A stretch of DNA of 43,655 nt from Flavihumibacter sp. CACIAM 22H1 (GCF_001601815.1 NZ_LUKG01000027.1:8081-51735); one strand, 5' to 3'; positions 7,808-16,392 are shown, numbered from the stretch's first letter. Notes: generated by a model not told the origin, from the letters alone. Program-made: numbers and translations.

Positions 7808-9076
7808 TTATCCCGTCTTCAATAGCGCCTGAACGGTTTCTCTTGTTTCCTGTTTCAGAATCCATTCTTTCCCTTGGATGAGTTGATCCAGGAGCCCTGG
7901 TACATTATGCCGGATGGTTAGTAAAGAGAGGCCTTTTTCCATGCTTACTTCAAAAAATTGCGCTGCCTCAAAAGCCAGCTGTTCTAATTTTTCTGCATTT
8001 TCATCAAGTACGCAGGTAAAGCTGATGGCGCCGTTTTGGGTCATATTCGGCCGCATGGAATGTTGTGCAAAAATATGGTACAACGCCGCCACCGGTTTTT
8101 CCCCAACAAAAGAAAAGTCTTTCGATTTCAGTTGCAAAAGCACCTGAGCTTGTTTCCAGACGATAATAGGTGGCAGGTTTTTTACCGGTTCATTATGGAT
8201 CAGGGTGCCCGGTAAACTGGTATCCAAAAAGCATTTAACCTGTAAGGGAATGCCTTTGTTTTGCAGCGGCTTAATTGTTTTAGGATGAATTACCTGTGCA
8301 CCATAATAAGCCATTTCAATTACTTCTGTATAATTCAGGGTGGAAATAAGTTGTGCAGTCGGAAAAATTTTGGGATCAGCATTCATAACCCCGGCAACAT
8401 CTTTCCAAATGGTTTGTTTTTCCGCGTTTAAGAGGTTGGCAAAAACGGCAGCGCTGTAATCGCTTCCTTCGCGCCCTAAGGTAGTGCTTTCATTCTCATC
8501 CGTGGATCCGATAAAGCCTTGTGTCAGTACGATTCCATTATCGGCTAACAAGGGTTTTACCAGTTGGTTCACCTTTGAAGCACTGAACTCCCAATCAATA
8601 TTTGCATCTCTGAAATTATCATCGGTCCGGAGTATATCCCGTACGTCCAGCCATTCATTTTTTATTCCGGATTCATTCAGGAAAGCACTCACAATAGAAG
8701 TAGAAAGCAGTTCGCCAATACATACTATCTGGTCATAATAGTAGTCGTAGGACTGCACTGGCTGGTCATGCAGTAACCACTCAACTTCTGTAAAAAAATT
8801 AAGAAGTTGCTCTTCGCAGCTATGGTAGCTGGCTGTTAATAAGGCTTTTGCAGTTTGGTAATGCTCCTGCTTGATTTGATCAAAAAGTTGCAGTGCCTTC
8901 TCTTTATCCTGCCGATAAAAACTTTCCGCTACTTTTTCCAGCGCATTGGTTGTTTTTCCCATAGCTGAAATAACCACCAGGATGGATTGTCCGGCATTTT
9001 CCCTGAAGATCTGTACGAGTGATCTGATACGTTCCAGACTATTAACACTGGCACCGCCGAATTTAAATACCTGCAT
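7808..9076 (-). CDS. lysC: Aspartate kinase (monofunctional)
   Basis: Phosphorylates aspartate, the first step towards lysine, threonine, methionine and diaminopimelate. The 422 residues begin MQVFKFGGASV (the amino-acid kinase KFGG motif), contain the GSTDENESTTLGREGSDYSAA substrate/nucleotide region (~196-216) and WKDVAGVMNADPK (~228-240), and end in a degenerate ACT regulatory region. The start was set at ATG 9076: a longer reading to 9097 would add 7 residues and place its ATG beside the -7 box at 9095-9102. No homoserine dehydrogenase domain is attached. The gene is divergent from fbp with back-to-back promoters. The symbol lysC is used generically; thrA/metL-type specificity cannot be told apart here. 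Confidence 0.92.
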   Translation of the reverse strand: MQVFKFGGASVNSLERIRSLVQIFRENAGQSILVVISAMGKTTNALEKVAESFYRQDKEKALQLFDQIKQEHYQTAKALLTASYHSCEEQLLNFFTEVEWLLHDQPVQSYDYYYDQIVCIGELLSTSIVSAFLNESGIKNEWLDVRDILRTDDNFRDANIDWEFSASKVNQLVKPLLADNGIVLTQGFIGSTDENESTTLGREGSDYSAAVFANLLNAEKQTIWKDVAGVMNADPKIFPTAQLISTLNYTEVIEMAYYGAQVIHPKTIKPLQNKGIPLQVKCFLDTSLPGTLIHNEPVKNLPPIIVWKQAQVLLQLKSKDFSFVGEKPVAALYHIFAQHSMRPNMTQNGAISFTCVLDENAEKLEQLAFEAAQFFEVSMEKGLSLLTIRHNVPGLLDQLIQGKEWILKQETRETVQALLKTG

Positions 9077-9094
9077 GAAGAATCGAAATTTTAT

Positions 9095-9102
9095 CAAAGA
9101 TA
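9095..9102 (-). promoter_or_regulatory. Candidate -7 box of aspartate kinase gene
   Basis: TATCTTTG on the minus strand is an exact TAnnTTTG match, 18 nt before the ATG at 9076. This placement decides the start codon, because the alternative ATG at 9097 overlaps the box. Confidence 0.5.
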
Positions 9103-9154
9103 GGAGGGTTGTGTTTTACAGACACGACAATTATAAAAGACAATCATTTCCGGT

Positions 9155-9162
9155 TATTTTTG
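9155..9162 (+). promoter_or_regulatory. Candidate -7 box of fbp
   Basis: TATTTTTG matches TAnnTTTG exactly and ends 24 nt before the fbp ATG at 9187. It lies inside the longer reading that would start at 9109, supporting the shorter start. No convincing -33 TTG is seen. Confidence 0.45.
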
Positions 9163-9186
9163 TTTGAACTCAAAAACGACTGCTAC

Positions 9187-10197
9187 ATGACTACTGTAAA
9201 CCGCCAGGTGCTTACCCTGGATGAATTCACTATTCAGCAATTGCGTAATTTTCCGAAAGCAACCGGGCAGCTTAGTAACCTGTTGCGTGATATTGGCCTG
9301 GCTGCAAAACGTATAAACGTAGAAGTGAACAAAGCCGGGTTGGTTGACATACTCGGTAGTTATGGAAGCGTAAATGTACAGGGAGAAGAGGTGAAAAAAC
9401 TGGATGTATTTGCCAATAACCAGATGATTGGCGTATTACGTCATGGAATCAGTTGTGCAGGGGTGGGGAGTGAAGAAATGGACGATATCGTGGTATTTGA
9501 TGATGAGGTCAGCAACCAATCCAAGTACGTAGTTTTATACGATCCGTTGGATGGTAGCAGCAATATTGATGTAAATGTTTCCATTGGTACTATTTTTTCG
9601 GTATTTCGGAGGGTGAGTGAAGTCGGAAAACCCTGTACCATGGCAGATTTTATTCAAAAAGGTATTTACCAGGTAGCGGCTGGTTATATTATTTATGGTA
9701 GTAGTACCATGTTGGTTTATGCAACCCGAAGGGGGGTAAATGGGTTTACCCTCGATCCTTCAATTGGTGAATTTTGTTTAAGTCACCCTTCAATGAAATG
9801 TCCGGAATTCGGCCAGATTTATTCGGTTAACCACGGAAACTATTTTCAATACGAGGAAGGGGTTCGGAAATATATTACGGCCTGCCAACAGAAAAATGCA
9901 TCGAACGGAGGCCCCTACACGCAACGCTATATTGGCAGTATGGTCAGCGACGTGCATCGCAACCTGATCAAAGGAGGCATATTTATGTACCCAGGTACCA
10001 CCGGAAAGCCGGAAGGTAAACTTCGGCTGATGTATGAATGCAATCCATTTGCTTTTATATTGGAAGTTGCGGGCGGCAGGGCCACCGATGGTACGCAGCG
10101 GATACTGGAAATACAGCCTGGCTCCCTGCATGAACGTTCGCCTTTTTTTGCCGGCAGTAGTAGTATGATGGATGAATTAGAAGATTGTATGGCTTGA
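9187..10197 (+). CDS. fbp: Class I fructose-1,6-bisphosphatase
   Basis: Removes the 1-phosphate from fructose 1,6-bisphosphate in gluconeogenesis. The 336 residues carry the class I metal/substrate motif YDPLDGSSNIDVNVSIGTIF (~118-137), the upstream acidic pair in EEMDDIVVFDD, and the C-terminal GKLRLMYECNPFAFILEVAGG signature with the catalytic-site Lys and Glu. A GTG at 9109 would add 26 residues, but those run through the -7 box; ATG 9187 gives the usual N-terminus. It is followed 53 bp later by a CAP lipoprotein gene on the same strand. Length is normal for the family. Confidence 0.96.
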   Translation: MTTVNRQVLTLDEFTIQQLRNFPKATGQLSNLLRDIGLAAKRINVEVNKAGLVDILGSYGSVNVQGEEVKKLDVFANNQMIGVLRHGISCAGVGSEEMDDIVVFDDEVSNQSKYVVLYDPLDGSSNIDVNVSIGTIFSVFRRVSEVGKPCTMADFIQKGIYQVAAGYIIYGSSTMLVYATRRGVNGFTLDPSIGEFCLSHPSMKCPEFGQIYSVNHGNYFQYEEGVRKYITACQQKNASNGGPYTQRYIGSMVSDVHRNLIKGGIFMYPGTTGKPEGKLRLMYECNPFAFILEVAGGRATDGTQRILEIQPGSLHERSPFFAGSSSMMDELEDCMA

Positions 10198-10250
10198 AAT
10201 TTTCAATAACTTTAATCATAGGAAAAAAATCGACGCAAAATCAGTGAGCT

Positions 10251-10751
10251 ATGATTAAAACAGGGTTTTGGTTATTGCTTTTGTTGGCATTTCTTCAGGC
10301 CGGCTGCAAAACCGGCCCCTCCAGGAAAACAGAGGCAGCTGAGCCGGTGAAGCTGGAATCAAATCTTACCGCGGCTTCTCTTGAGCAATCGATTTTAACA
10401 GAAGTGAATGAATACAGGAAACAAATGAAACTGGCTCCTCTTCGGGTAAATTCTGTAATAGCAACCGAGGCAGGTTTACATAGCCAGGCAATGGCACGTA
10501 AACAGGTGGCATTTGGCCATGGAGGATACGGAGGCAGGGTTAAAAGAATCAGCATACGGTTGGAAGGGCTGGTCGGTTCCGCTGAAAATGTAGCCGTAGG
10601 TAAAATGAGTGCGAAAGAAGTGGTTAAACGCTGGTTAAACAGTCCTACGCATCGAAAGAATATTGAAGGCCCTTATAATTTAACCGGTATAGGAGTGTCA
10701 AAAGACGCAACAGGTCGTTTTTATTATACCCAATTATTTATTCGAAAATAA
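10251..10751 (+). CDS. CAP (SCP/YkwD-like) domain lipoprotein
   Basis: Envelope lipoprotein of 166 residues. The signal peptide ends in LQAGC, with Cys19 as the lipidation site. Residues ~45-164 form a CAP-superfamily domain: an N-terminal helix with LTEVNEYRKQMKLAPLRVN, the FGHGGYGG-type His (~86), SAENVAVG, and the closing HRKNIEGPYNLTGIGVS motif. Bacterial CAP proteins are secreted and mostly uncharacterised; a hydrolytic role has not been established in general. The next gene starts 3 bp after its stop, so the two are probably cotranscribed, but no functional link is obvious. Confidence 0.85.
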   Translation: MIKTGFWLLLLLAFLQAGCKTGPSRKTEAAEPVKLESNLTAASLEQSILTEVNEYRKQMKLAPLRVNSVIATEAGLHSQAMARKQVAFGHGGYGGRVKRISIRLEGLVGSAENVAVGKMSAKEVVKRWLNSPTHRKNIEGPYNLTGIGVSKDATGRFYYTQLFIRK

Positions 10752-10754
10752 GTT

Positions 10755-11279
10755 ATGGATCCACGTTTTCCCATCGGCCAGTTTGAACCCCAGCCTTATA
10801 CCGAAAAACAGTTTCAGGAATGGCTGAACGATATCCGGTATTTACCGCGTTTGCTGGAGAATGCCGTGCTGAACCTGAACGAAGAACATTTGCAGGTTCC
10901 TTACCGGGAGGGGGGCTGGACCTCGAACCAGGTGGTTCATCATGTTGCAGATAGCCATATGAATGCCCTGATCCGCTTCAAACTTGCCTTAACAGAGGAA
11001 CAGCCTACCATTAAGCCTTATGATGAAGCGGCCTGGGCAAAACTTCCGGATGTGGAAGCATTGCCTGTTAATATATCCCTCACCCTACTCCATGCATTAC
11101 ACAGTCGCTGGTATCACCTGATAAAAGGCCTCGATGAAACAACCCTGCTGAATCGCTCAGTGATTCACCCACAACACGGAAAAATAATGTCTTGCTGGCA
11201 TTTACTGGGTATGTACAGTTGGCATGGAAGGCACCATGTGGCTCATATTACCCGCTTACGAGATCGGATGGGTTGGTAA
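10755..11279 (+). CDS. DinB-superfamily protein of the YfiT type (putative metal-dependent transferase)
   Basis: 174-residue four-helix-bundle protein of the DinB/YfiT group. The metal-site histidines are in VVHHVADSHMN (His62/His63, His68) and near the C-terminus in WHGRHHVAHITRLRDRMGW (His160, His161, His164). Bacillus YfiT binds nickel, and related proteins act as thiol (bacillithiol) transferases; whether this organism makes bacillithiol cannot be seen here. It starts 3 bp after the CAP lipoprotein gene and no signal peptide is present, so it should be cytoplasmic. Length matches the family. Confidence 0.88.
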   Translation: MDPRFPIGQFEPQPYTEKQFQEWLNDIRYLPRLLENAVLNLNEEHLQVPYREGGWTSNQVVHHVADSHMNALIRFKLALTEEQPTIKPYDEAAWAKLPDVEALPVNISLTLLHALHSRWYHLIKGLDETTLLNRSVIHPQHGKIMSCWHLLGMYSWHGRHHVAHITRLRDRMGW

Positions 11280-11336
11280 GGACCGCGGCATGGCCGGCAA
11301 ATTGGGCAACTCCCTTAATTACTGTTTCTTTGTCAG

Positions 11337-11888
11337 ATGAAATGGAAAACACTGGATTCAACCTATATAAGTGATCATGTTTACTTTACAGCCCGTCGTG
11401 ATCGGTGTGAAAGAGAAGACGGAACCATCATCGATCCTTATTTTGTAGTTGAAATGCCCACCTCGGCAACCGCACTGGCTATTACTGCAGAAAACAAGAT
11501 ACTCCTGGTTAAGCAATACCGGCATCCGCTTGGAGAAGTTATTTTGGAGTTCCCTGGTGGATTTGTGGATCCGGGCGAAACATTTGAAGAAGGTATGCGA
11601 CGCGAATTACTGGAAGAAACAGGGTATGCTTTCGGGCAGGTTGAATGGGTGGGAAAAGTAGCTGCCAATCCGGGAGTTTTAAACAATTACACGGAATTAT
11701 TCCTGGCAACGGGTGGTGTAAAGGTACAACAGCAGGAGCTTGATAGGAATGAAGAAATTGAAGTACTGGAATTTACTATGGAAGAATTTTTTGAAAAAAT
11801 ACGTCGGCAGGAAATTGTTCAGGCCCTACATGTAAGCTGCCTGTTTTTTGCCCTGCTGAAAGCTGGTAAATTGGCATTTACCGGTTAA
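11337..11888 (+). CDS. NUDIX hydrolase, ADP-ribose pyrophosphatase-like
   Basis: 183 residues with a complete Nudix box, G-x5-E-x7-REUxEExGU: it starts at GFVDPGE and ends RRELLEETGY (~75-98). The preceding ILLVKQYRHPLGEVILEFPGG region is typical of ADP-sugar pyrophosphatases of the NudF/ADPRase group. It probably hydrolyses ADP-ribose or other nucleoside diphosphate sugars. A -7-like box with one mismatch (TTTCTTTG, 11325-11332) ends 4 nt before the ATG. Its last 11 nt overlap the end of the convergent folC gene. Confidence 0.9.
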   Translation: MKWKTLDSTYISDHVYFTARRDRCEREDGTIIDPYFVVEMPTSATALAITAENKILLVKQYRHPLGEVILEFPGGFVDPGETFEEGMRRELLEETGYAFGQVEWVGKVAANPGVLNNYTELFLATGGVKVQQQELDRNEEIEVLEFTMEEFFEKIRRQEIVQALHVSCLFFALLKAGKLAFTG

Positions 11889-13167
11889 TCTCGGCAATGA
11901 CAAATACACTTCCACAAACCAGGATCAGGTCATTTTTTGCGGCTTTTGCTTTGGCAGCATCCAATGCTTTATTCACTTCCGGATAAGCGTTGCCCGCAAG
12001 GCCCGCTTCCGCAGCCCGGGCTTTTAAGTCCTCAAAAGGTAAAGCACGGGGTATCTGTGCCTGTGTAAAATAATAAGAAGCGGTAGGTGGCAGCAATGAC
12101 AATACGGTGGAAATATCTTTGTCCTTCACCATTCCAATGATCAGGTGAAGGTGATGATAAGAACTCAGTTCTACTTGTTTTAACAATGCCCGGATACCAT
12201 CTTCATTATGCGCCACATCCAACACAATATCGGGCGACGAATGAATCAATTCCCATCTGCCATGCAAGCCGGTTAATTGTTTTACCTGCGCTAATGCAGC
12301 ACTGATATGACTAAAATGAATGCTCCAGCCAGCTTGTTGCAGTACAGAAACAGCCTGCAGTACAGTACGTATATTCTGTAGCTGGTAGTAGCCCGGTAAA
12401 TCAAGTTCAAGGTGATGGGCATCCGCGGATGAAACCGGTTTAACCGTAACCAATAACCGATGATTTGTCTGTTTCCACTCAATAATTTCCTGTTCTTCTT
12501 CCGCAAAGAAAAGCGCTGATTGGTTTTTGATGGCAAAAGCTTCAAAAACCGGCCTGGTTTCAGGAATAGATTCACCGATTACCACCGGTATACCGGGTTT
12601 TATGATGCCTGCTTTTTCAGCAGCTATACTAGCCAGGTCATTCCCCAGGAGCTGCATATGGTCCCACCCTATATTGGTGATAACTGATACTTCCGGTAGA
12701 ATTATATTGGTGCTGTCTAATCGTCCGCCCAAACCTGTTTCAATAACCGCAATATCTACTGCTTCCTCAGCAAACCACTGGAACGCCATGGCTACCGTTA
12801 TTTCAAAAAATGAGGGATCAATAGCATCCATTAATGGAATGAAGGCCTGTGTTAATTCTATTACCCGTTGCTCGGGAATCATATGGCCATTAATACGGAT
12901 CCGTTCGCGAAAGTCTTTCAGATGGGGCGAAGTATACAAACCTGTTTTATAACCTGCTTTTTGAAGGATGGCTGCCAGCATATGGCTGGTGGATCCCTTA
13001 CCGTTGGTACCGGCAATATGTATGCTTTTAAACTTCGTGTGCGGATTACCGGTTGCTTTTTCGAGGGCAAGAATATTATGCAGGTCCTTTTTTATGGCAC
13101 TGGCGCCCTGTTTGCTGAATAGGGGTAATCTGCTGTATAGAAAATGGATGGTTTCTGCGTAATTCAT
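11878..13167 (-). CDS. folC: Folylpolyglutamate synthase / dihydrofolate synthase
   Basis: Adds glutamate to dihydropteroate and folates; Mur-ligase superfamily, cytoplasmic. The 429 residues show the P-loop IAGTNGKGSTSHML (~50-63), the YTSPHLKDFRERIRINGHMI folate-loop region (~78-98), ETGLGGRLDSTN (~142-153), the ITNIGWDHMQLLG segment and a C-terminal HGRWELIHSSPDIVLDVAHNEDG motif. Length is normal. An exact -7 box ends 5 nt before its ATG, so a leaderless transcript is possible. It lies directly downstream of the opposite end of the efflux-unrelated TonB-like gene in the order TonB-like then folC (both minus). Confidence 0.96.
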   Translation of the reverse strand: MNYAETIHFLYSRLPLFSKQGASAIKKDLHNILALEKATGNPHTKFKSIHIAGTNGKGSTSHMLAAILQKAGYKTGLYTSPHLKDFRERIRINGHMIPEQRVIELTQAFIPLMDAIDPSFFEITVAMAFQWFAEEAVDIAVIETGLGGRLDSTNIILPEVSVITNIGWDHMQLLGNDLASIAAEKAGIIKPGIPVVIGESIPETRPVFEAFAIKNQSALFFAEEEQEIIEWKQTNHRLLVTVKPVSSADAHHLELDLPGYYQLQNIRTVLQAVSVLQQAGWSIHFSHISAALAQVKQLTGLHGRWELIHSSPDIVLDVAHNEDGIRALLKQVELSSYHHLHLIIGMVKDKDISTVLSLLPPTASYYFTQAQIPRALPFEDLKARAAEAGLAGNAYPEVNKALDAAKAKAAKNDLILVCGSVFVIAEINR

Positions 13168-13172
13168 CCACG

Positions 13173-13180
13173 CAAAGCTA
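13173..13180 (-). promoter_or_regulatory. Candidate -7 box of folC
   Basis: TAGCTTTG on the minus strand, an exact TAnnTTTG match, ends 5 nt before the folC ATG. It lies in the 45-bp gap after the TonB-like gene, so folC may have its own start as well as read-through from upstream. Confidence 0.45.
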
Positions 13181-13212
13181 GTGCTTCCTCCGTCGTAGAA
13201 AAAACCGGGAGC

Positions 13213-14088
13213 TTAATTTTTCAGTCGGAAATTAAAAACGATGGTTCCCATCTGTTCTTCGCTGCCGCTGTTAAATTTTAACTGCATGGCTTTGCGCGCT
13301 GCAATGGCTTTGAGGTTGCTGTTGGAAGTGGTAGACCCCCTTGGCTGGTAAACGGCAGAAATCACTTTTCCCGCCGGGTCTATTCTTATATCAACGGCTA
13401 CTTTGGCATTTTCATTGAAATCGTCTTCGAATGATGGTTGCTGCACAATACTTCTTCCAGCCAGGCCCCGGGAAATAAAAACACCCGATTTTCCTTTGCC
13501 GCCATTACCTTCATAGTTAGTGGAGTTGGGATCTCCCCCCGGCTTACCCTGGTCTCCTGATCCACCTGCAATTCCCTGGTTACCTCCTTTCTGGTAAGAA
13601 TCGGCTTCATTTCCACCGGCACCTGTTCCACTTACGCCTTTAAATACCGCCTTTGGTTTTGCGGTAGCGGGGGCTGGCTTTTCTACCGGTTTGGCCGGTG
13701 TTTTAACCGCTTTCGGGGCCTCGTCTTTTTCAGGAATTTTGGTAGCATTGGGTTTTGGCTTTGCCGGTGGTTTTACCACGGGCGCATCTTCTTCGGTATC
13801 ATCGGTTTCAATATCGCGTGCATTGTCGGCGGCAGCGGCAGTGGCCCTGGGCGGCGTATAATTAGCGGGTTGAGACGGAGCCGGGCTCTCAGGCGACATG
13901 GGCTGGTCATCGCCCAATCCTTCGTCGCTATTACCCAGGTTCACTTCAATTCCTTCATCAAGGGGGGGAGGAGGGGGTACAGGAAGTGTCCAGCGGATAA
14001 AAAACAATACCACCAGTAACAATACCAGCACCAATGCGGTATAACCGCCTGCTTTTATATTTTTCTGAACTTCAAATTCGTTTACCAT
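13213..14088 (-). CDS. TonB-like energy transducer
   Basis: Inner-membrane anchored protein with the three-part TonB layout: a short cytoplasmic N-terminus (MVNEFEVQKNIKAGG), one transmembrane helix (YTALVLVLLLVVLFFIRW), a long Pro/Ala/Lys-rich periplasmic linker starting with PVPPPPPLDEG, a Gly-rich segment, and a C-terminal domain (~215-291) with VAVDIRIDPAGKVISAVYQPRG. TonB proteins pass the proton motive force to outer-membrane receptors. ATG 14088 gives 291 residues; an alternative at 14187 adds 33 residues and overlaps the end of the permease gene by 26 bp, so the shorter start is preferred but not certain. ExbB/ExbD genes are not next to it. Confidence 0.82.
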   Translation of the reverse strand: MVNEFEVQKNIKAGGYTALVLVLLLVVLFFIRWTLPVPPPPPLDEGIEVNLGNSDEGLGDDQPMSPESPAPSQPANYTPPRATAAAADNARDIETDDTEEDAPVVKPPAKPKPNATKIPEKDEAPKAVKTPAKPVEKPAPATAKPKAVFKGVSGTGAGGNEADSYQKGGNQGIAGGSGDQGKPGGDPNSTNYEGNGGKGKSGVFISRGLAGRSIVQQPSFEDDFNENAKVAVDIRIDPAGKVISAVYQPRGSTTSNSNLKAIAARKAMQLKFNSGSEEQMGTIVFNFRLKN

Positions 14089-14161
14089 ACTATCAGCATT
14101 CGCACCATAAAGGTACACCACAATTTTACGCACTTTAGCTGAAGCAACTTCATGTAGCCTG

Positions 14162-15088
14162 TTAAAGTTTTGGCCGAAGGTTGGCAAGTATCAGCCCAAC
14201 CAGGATAAGCGCACCGCTTATCAGGTGAATACGGGTTAACTCTTCGCCCAGTAACAAGAGCGCTTCAAAACTGCTGAACAGGGGAATCAGGTTGCCGAAT
14301 AAGGCCGTACGTACTGCGCCAATTCGTTGGATAGCTCCGTTCCAGCACAGGAAGGCCAATACGGATGCGCCCAGGCCAAGGTAAAGGATAATAGCAGCCA
14401 ACGCAGGAGTCCACTGAATGGGGGGCTGTACCCGATTTTCCCAGAACCAAAAGGGAAGCAGACAGATGGTTCCCAGTGAGAAGGCCAGGAACAAAAAGGC
14501 AACCGGTGAAAGGCGGTCGTTTTTCCGGCGTACGAGTAGGGTATAAATGGAAAAGGCGAAAGCGCCGGCAAGAATCCAGGCATCGCCTCTTCCAAAGCGA
14601 AGAGCGAGCAGGTTTTCCCAGCTTCCTTTCGACAATAAATAAAAAATACCCAGCAGGCAGGTAATTAATCCGGCTAAACGCAGCCAGGAAATCTTCTCTT
14701 TCAGAAAAAGACTTCCTAACAGAATTACCAAAATAGGCGAGCTGGTGGTACCAACCAATGCCATATTTATGGCGGTTGTATATTTCCCGGCTACGTATAC
14801 CAAGGTATTAAACAGGCTTACTCCTGTTACCGCAATGGCAACATAATAGCCAGGATTTCCGGCTATTGCCTGCACCATTTCTTTTCTCGCTGACCAGGCA
14901 AATGGCAACAGGATCAAGCTCGCCGTTAACCACCGGTAAAAAGCCAAATTAACAGGCGGAATACTCGAATGAACAGACCTTGCCACGATAAAATTTCCGC
15001 TCCAGATTAAAGTAGCCGTGATAGCTAGTAAGATACCGATCCAAAACTTGGAACTAGCAGTTCGGTGATCAGGTAGCCCGGTTTCCAT
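14162..15088 (-). CDS. EamA-family (DMT superfamily) permease
   Basis: 308-residue integral membrane protein with about ten hydrophobic helices in two EamA repeats (first half ~15-150, second ~165-305). Typical family features are LLAITATLIWSGNFIVAR near the N-terminus and the end-of-repeat segments ALLLLGEELTRIHLISGALILVGLILA. Members export amino acids, other metabolites or nucleotide sugars; the substrate cannot be predicted here. Its ATG shares one base with the stop codon of the upstream radical SAM gene (TAATG), which indicates translational coupling. Confidence 0.9.
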   Translation of the reverse strand: METGLPDHRTASSKFWIGILLAITATLIWSGNFIVARSVHSSIPPVNLAFYRWLTASLILLPFAWSARKEMVQAIAGNPGYYVAIAVTGVSLFNTLVYVAGKYTTAINMALVGTTSSPILVILLGSLFLKEKISWLRLAGLITCLLGIFYLLSKGSWENLLALRFGRGDAWILAGAFAFSIYTLLVRRKNDRLSPVAFLFLAFSLGTICLLPFWFWENRVQPPIQWTPALAAIILYLGLGASVLAFLCWNGAIQRIGAVRTALFGNLIPLFSSFEALLLLGEELTRIHLISGALILVGLILANLRPKL

Positions 15089-16380
15089 TAATGAGCAAAA
15101 TCAAGTTCATAATTGCCTTTCATTCGCTCAATAGGCGGGTTATAATAACCAAATTTCAAGGCAGGAAACTCTTCCCTGATCAATTCCATTAATTGTTTAA
15201 CCCCCATACATTCCCCGGTATCCGTAACCCCAATTTTGCCCAGGTACCAGTCTGGATCAATATTGAAATTTCTCCATTGAATCATACAAAGGTCGGTTTC
15301 CCGGATCAGTTTTCGGAGTGCTTCGTATTCGGCAATGCTGTCGGTCATGCCCGGGAAAACAAAATAGTTTATGGATGTCCAGCCGCCGTAGCTACGCATT
15401 ACTTTAAGGCTTTCTACAATATCCTCAAAAACATAGTTATTAGGTCGGTAATAGGGCATATAAATTTCACTGCGGGCACTGTTGGTAGAAACCCGCATAC
15501 TGTTCAAACCAGCTTCACACAAGGCTTTGACAGCATCCGGGCGCGATCCGTTGGTGTTGATATTGATACTGCCGTTGGGGGTATGTTTGCGGATTTCAAG
15601 AATGGCATCCCGGAGGGTATCCCAAACCAGTAGGGGTTCACCTTCACAGCCCTGTCCGAAACTGATAATGGGGTACGGGGCGGTTTGCAGGTGGGGTACG
15701 GTATATTCCACAATTTCCTCCGGGCTGGGTCTGAACGTCAGCCTGTCTTGCGTGGAAACAATTGCTTCTTCATCGGGTTGCAGGGAAATACATCCCACAC
15801 AATTTGCATTACAGGCCGGGGAGGCGGGTACGGGGCATTCCCATCGGCCCATAAAATAGTTGCGGGCAGCGGGACAATGATAGGTATTGCAACAATTATC
15901 AGCCAGGTGTTTTACCAGGCGATTATGAGGGTAAGCCTGCACCAGTTGAGCAAGACCGGATTGTATGATAGCATCATCATAGCCCCGGCATTCCTGCCGT
16001 ATATCTGCTTCAATACGAACTGCCGGCACAACAAACTCATCGTTCAACCAGCCTGCCGCGGTATAGCAAAAAAGCGGCAAGGTAGGCGCATCTGGCAGGG
16101 TTTCATAAGCCGCCAGGAATAAACCGGTATGGGCAGGCGGAATAAAGGCCGCCACCGCCCAGCCTTTTTCACAAAGCCGCATTTCACCTGTTTGCACGTC
16201 TATACCAATACCTCTTCTGCCAGGTAACTCGTACAGGTTGCCGCCATCAGGAAGTGTTATCCAGTCTTCATCCGGAACGGGATACACATCCCAGCCGCTT
16301 CTGCCCGTTGCATAGAGGGTTTCATCTTCGAAAATATTACCCTTACCATCGGAATAAAGGAGAAAAGGTGTAGTTGCCAT
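15088..16380 (-). CDS. Radical SAM protein of unknown function
   Basis: 430-residue radical SAM enzyme. The cluster-binding motif is C-x3-C-x2-C at Cys190, Cys194 and Cys197 (ACNANCVGC), followed by a SAM-binding stretch SFGQGCEGEPLLVWDT and later NINTNGSRPD and NSMRVSTNSAR. A long N-terminal part (~1-160) has no family I recognise, and just before the cluster lie extra cysteines (Cys163, Cys164, Cys169, Cys182) that could hold another metal or cluster. ATG 16380 was chosen because an exact -7 box lies 4 nt upstream and a longer reading would pass through it. It is translationally coupled to the EamA permease downstream, which hints that its product or substrate is transported. Confidence 0.82.
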   Translation of the reverse strand: MATTPFLLYSDGKGNIFEDETLYATGRSGWDVYPVPDEDWITLPDGGNLYELPGRRGIGIDVQTGEMRLCEKGWAVAAFIPPAHTGLFLAAYETLPDAPTLPLFCYTAAGWLNDEFVVPAVRIEADIRQECRGYDDAIIQSGLAQLVQAYPHNRLVKHLADNCCNTYHCPAARNYFMGRWECPVPASPACNANCVGCISLQPDEEAIVSTQDRLTFRPSPEEIVEYTVPHLQTAPYPIISFGQGCEGEPLLVWDTLRDAILEIRKHTPNGSININTNGSRPDAVKALCEAGLNSMRVSTNSARSEIYMPYYRPNNYVFEDIVESLKVMRSYGGWTSINYFVFPGMTDSIAEYEALRKLIRETDLCMIQWRNFNIDPDWYLGKIGVTDTGECMGVKQLMELIREEFPALKFGYYNPPIERMKGNYELDFAH

Positions 16381-16384
16381 CCGG

Positions 16385-16392
16385 CAAAGATA
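16385..16392 (-). promoter_or_regulatory. Candidate -7 box of the radical SAM gene
   Basis: TATCTTTG on the minus strand, an exact TAnnTTTG match, ends 4 nt before the ATG at 16380. It sits in the 28-bp gap behind the upstream membrane-protein gene. Confidence 0.45.

Noticed and set aside
9109-9186. GTG start for fbp at 9109
   Set aside because: The extension runs across the candidate -7 box and is not seen in family members.
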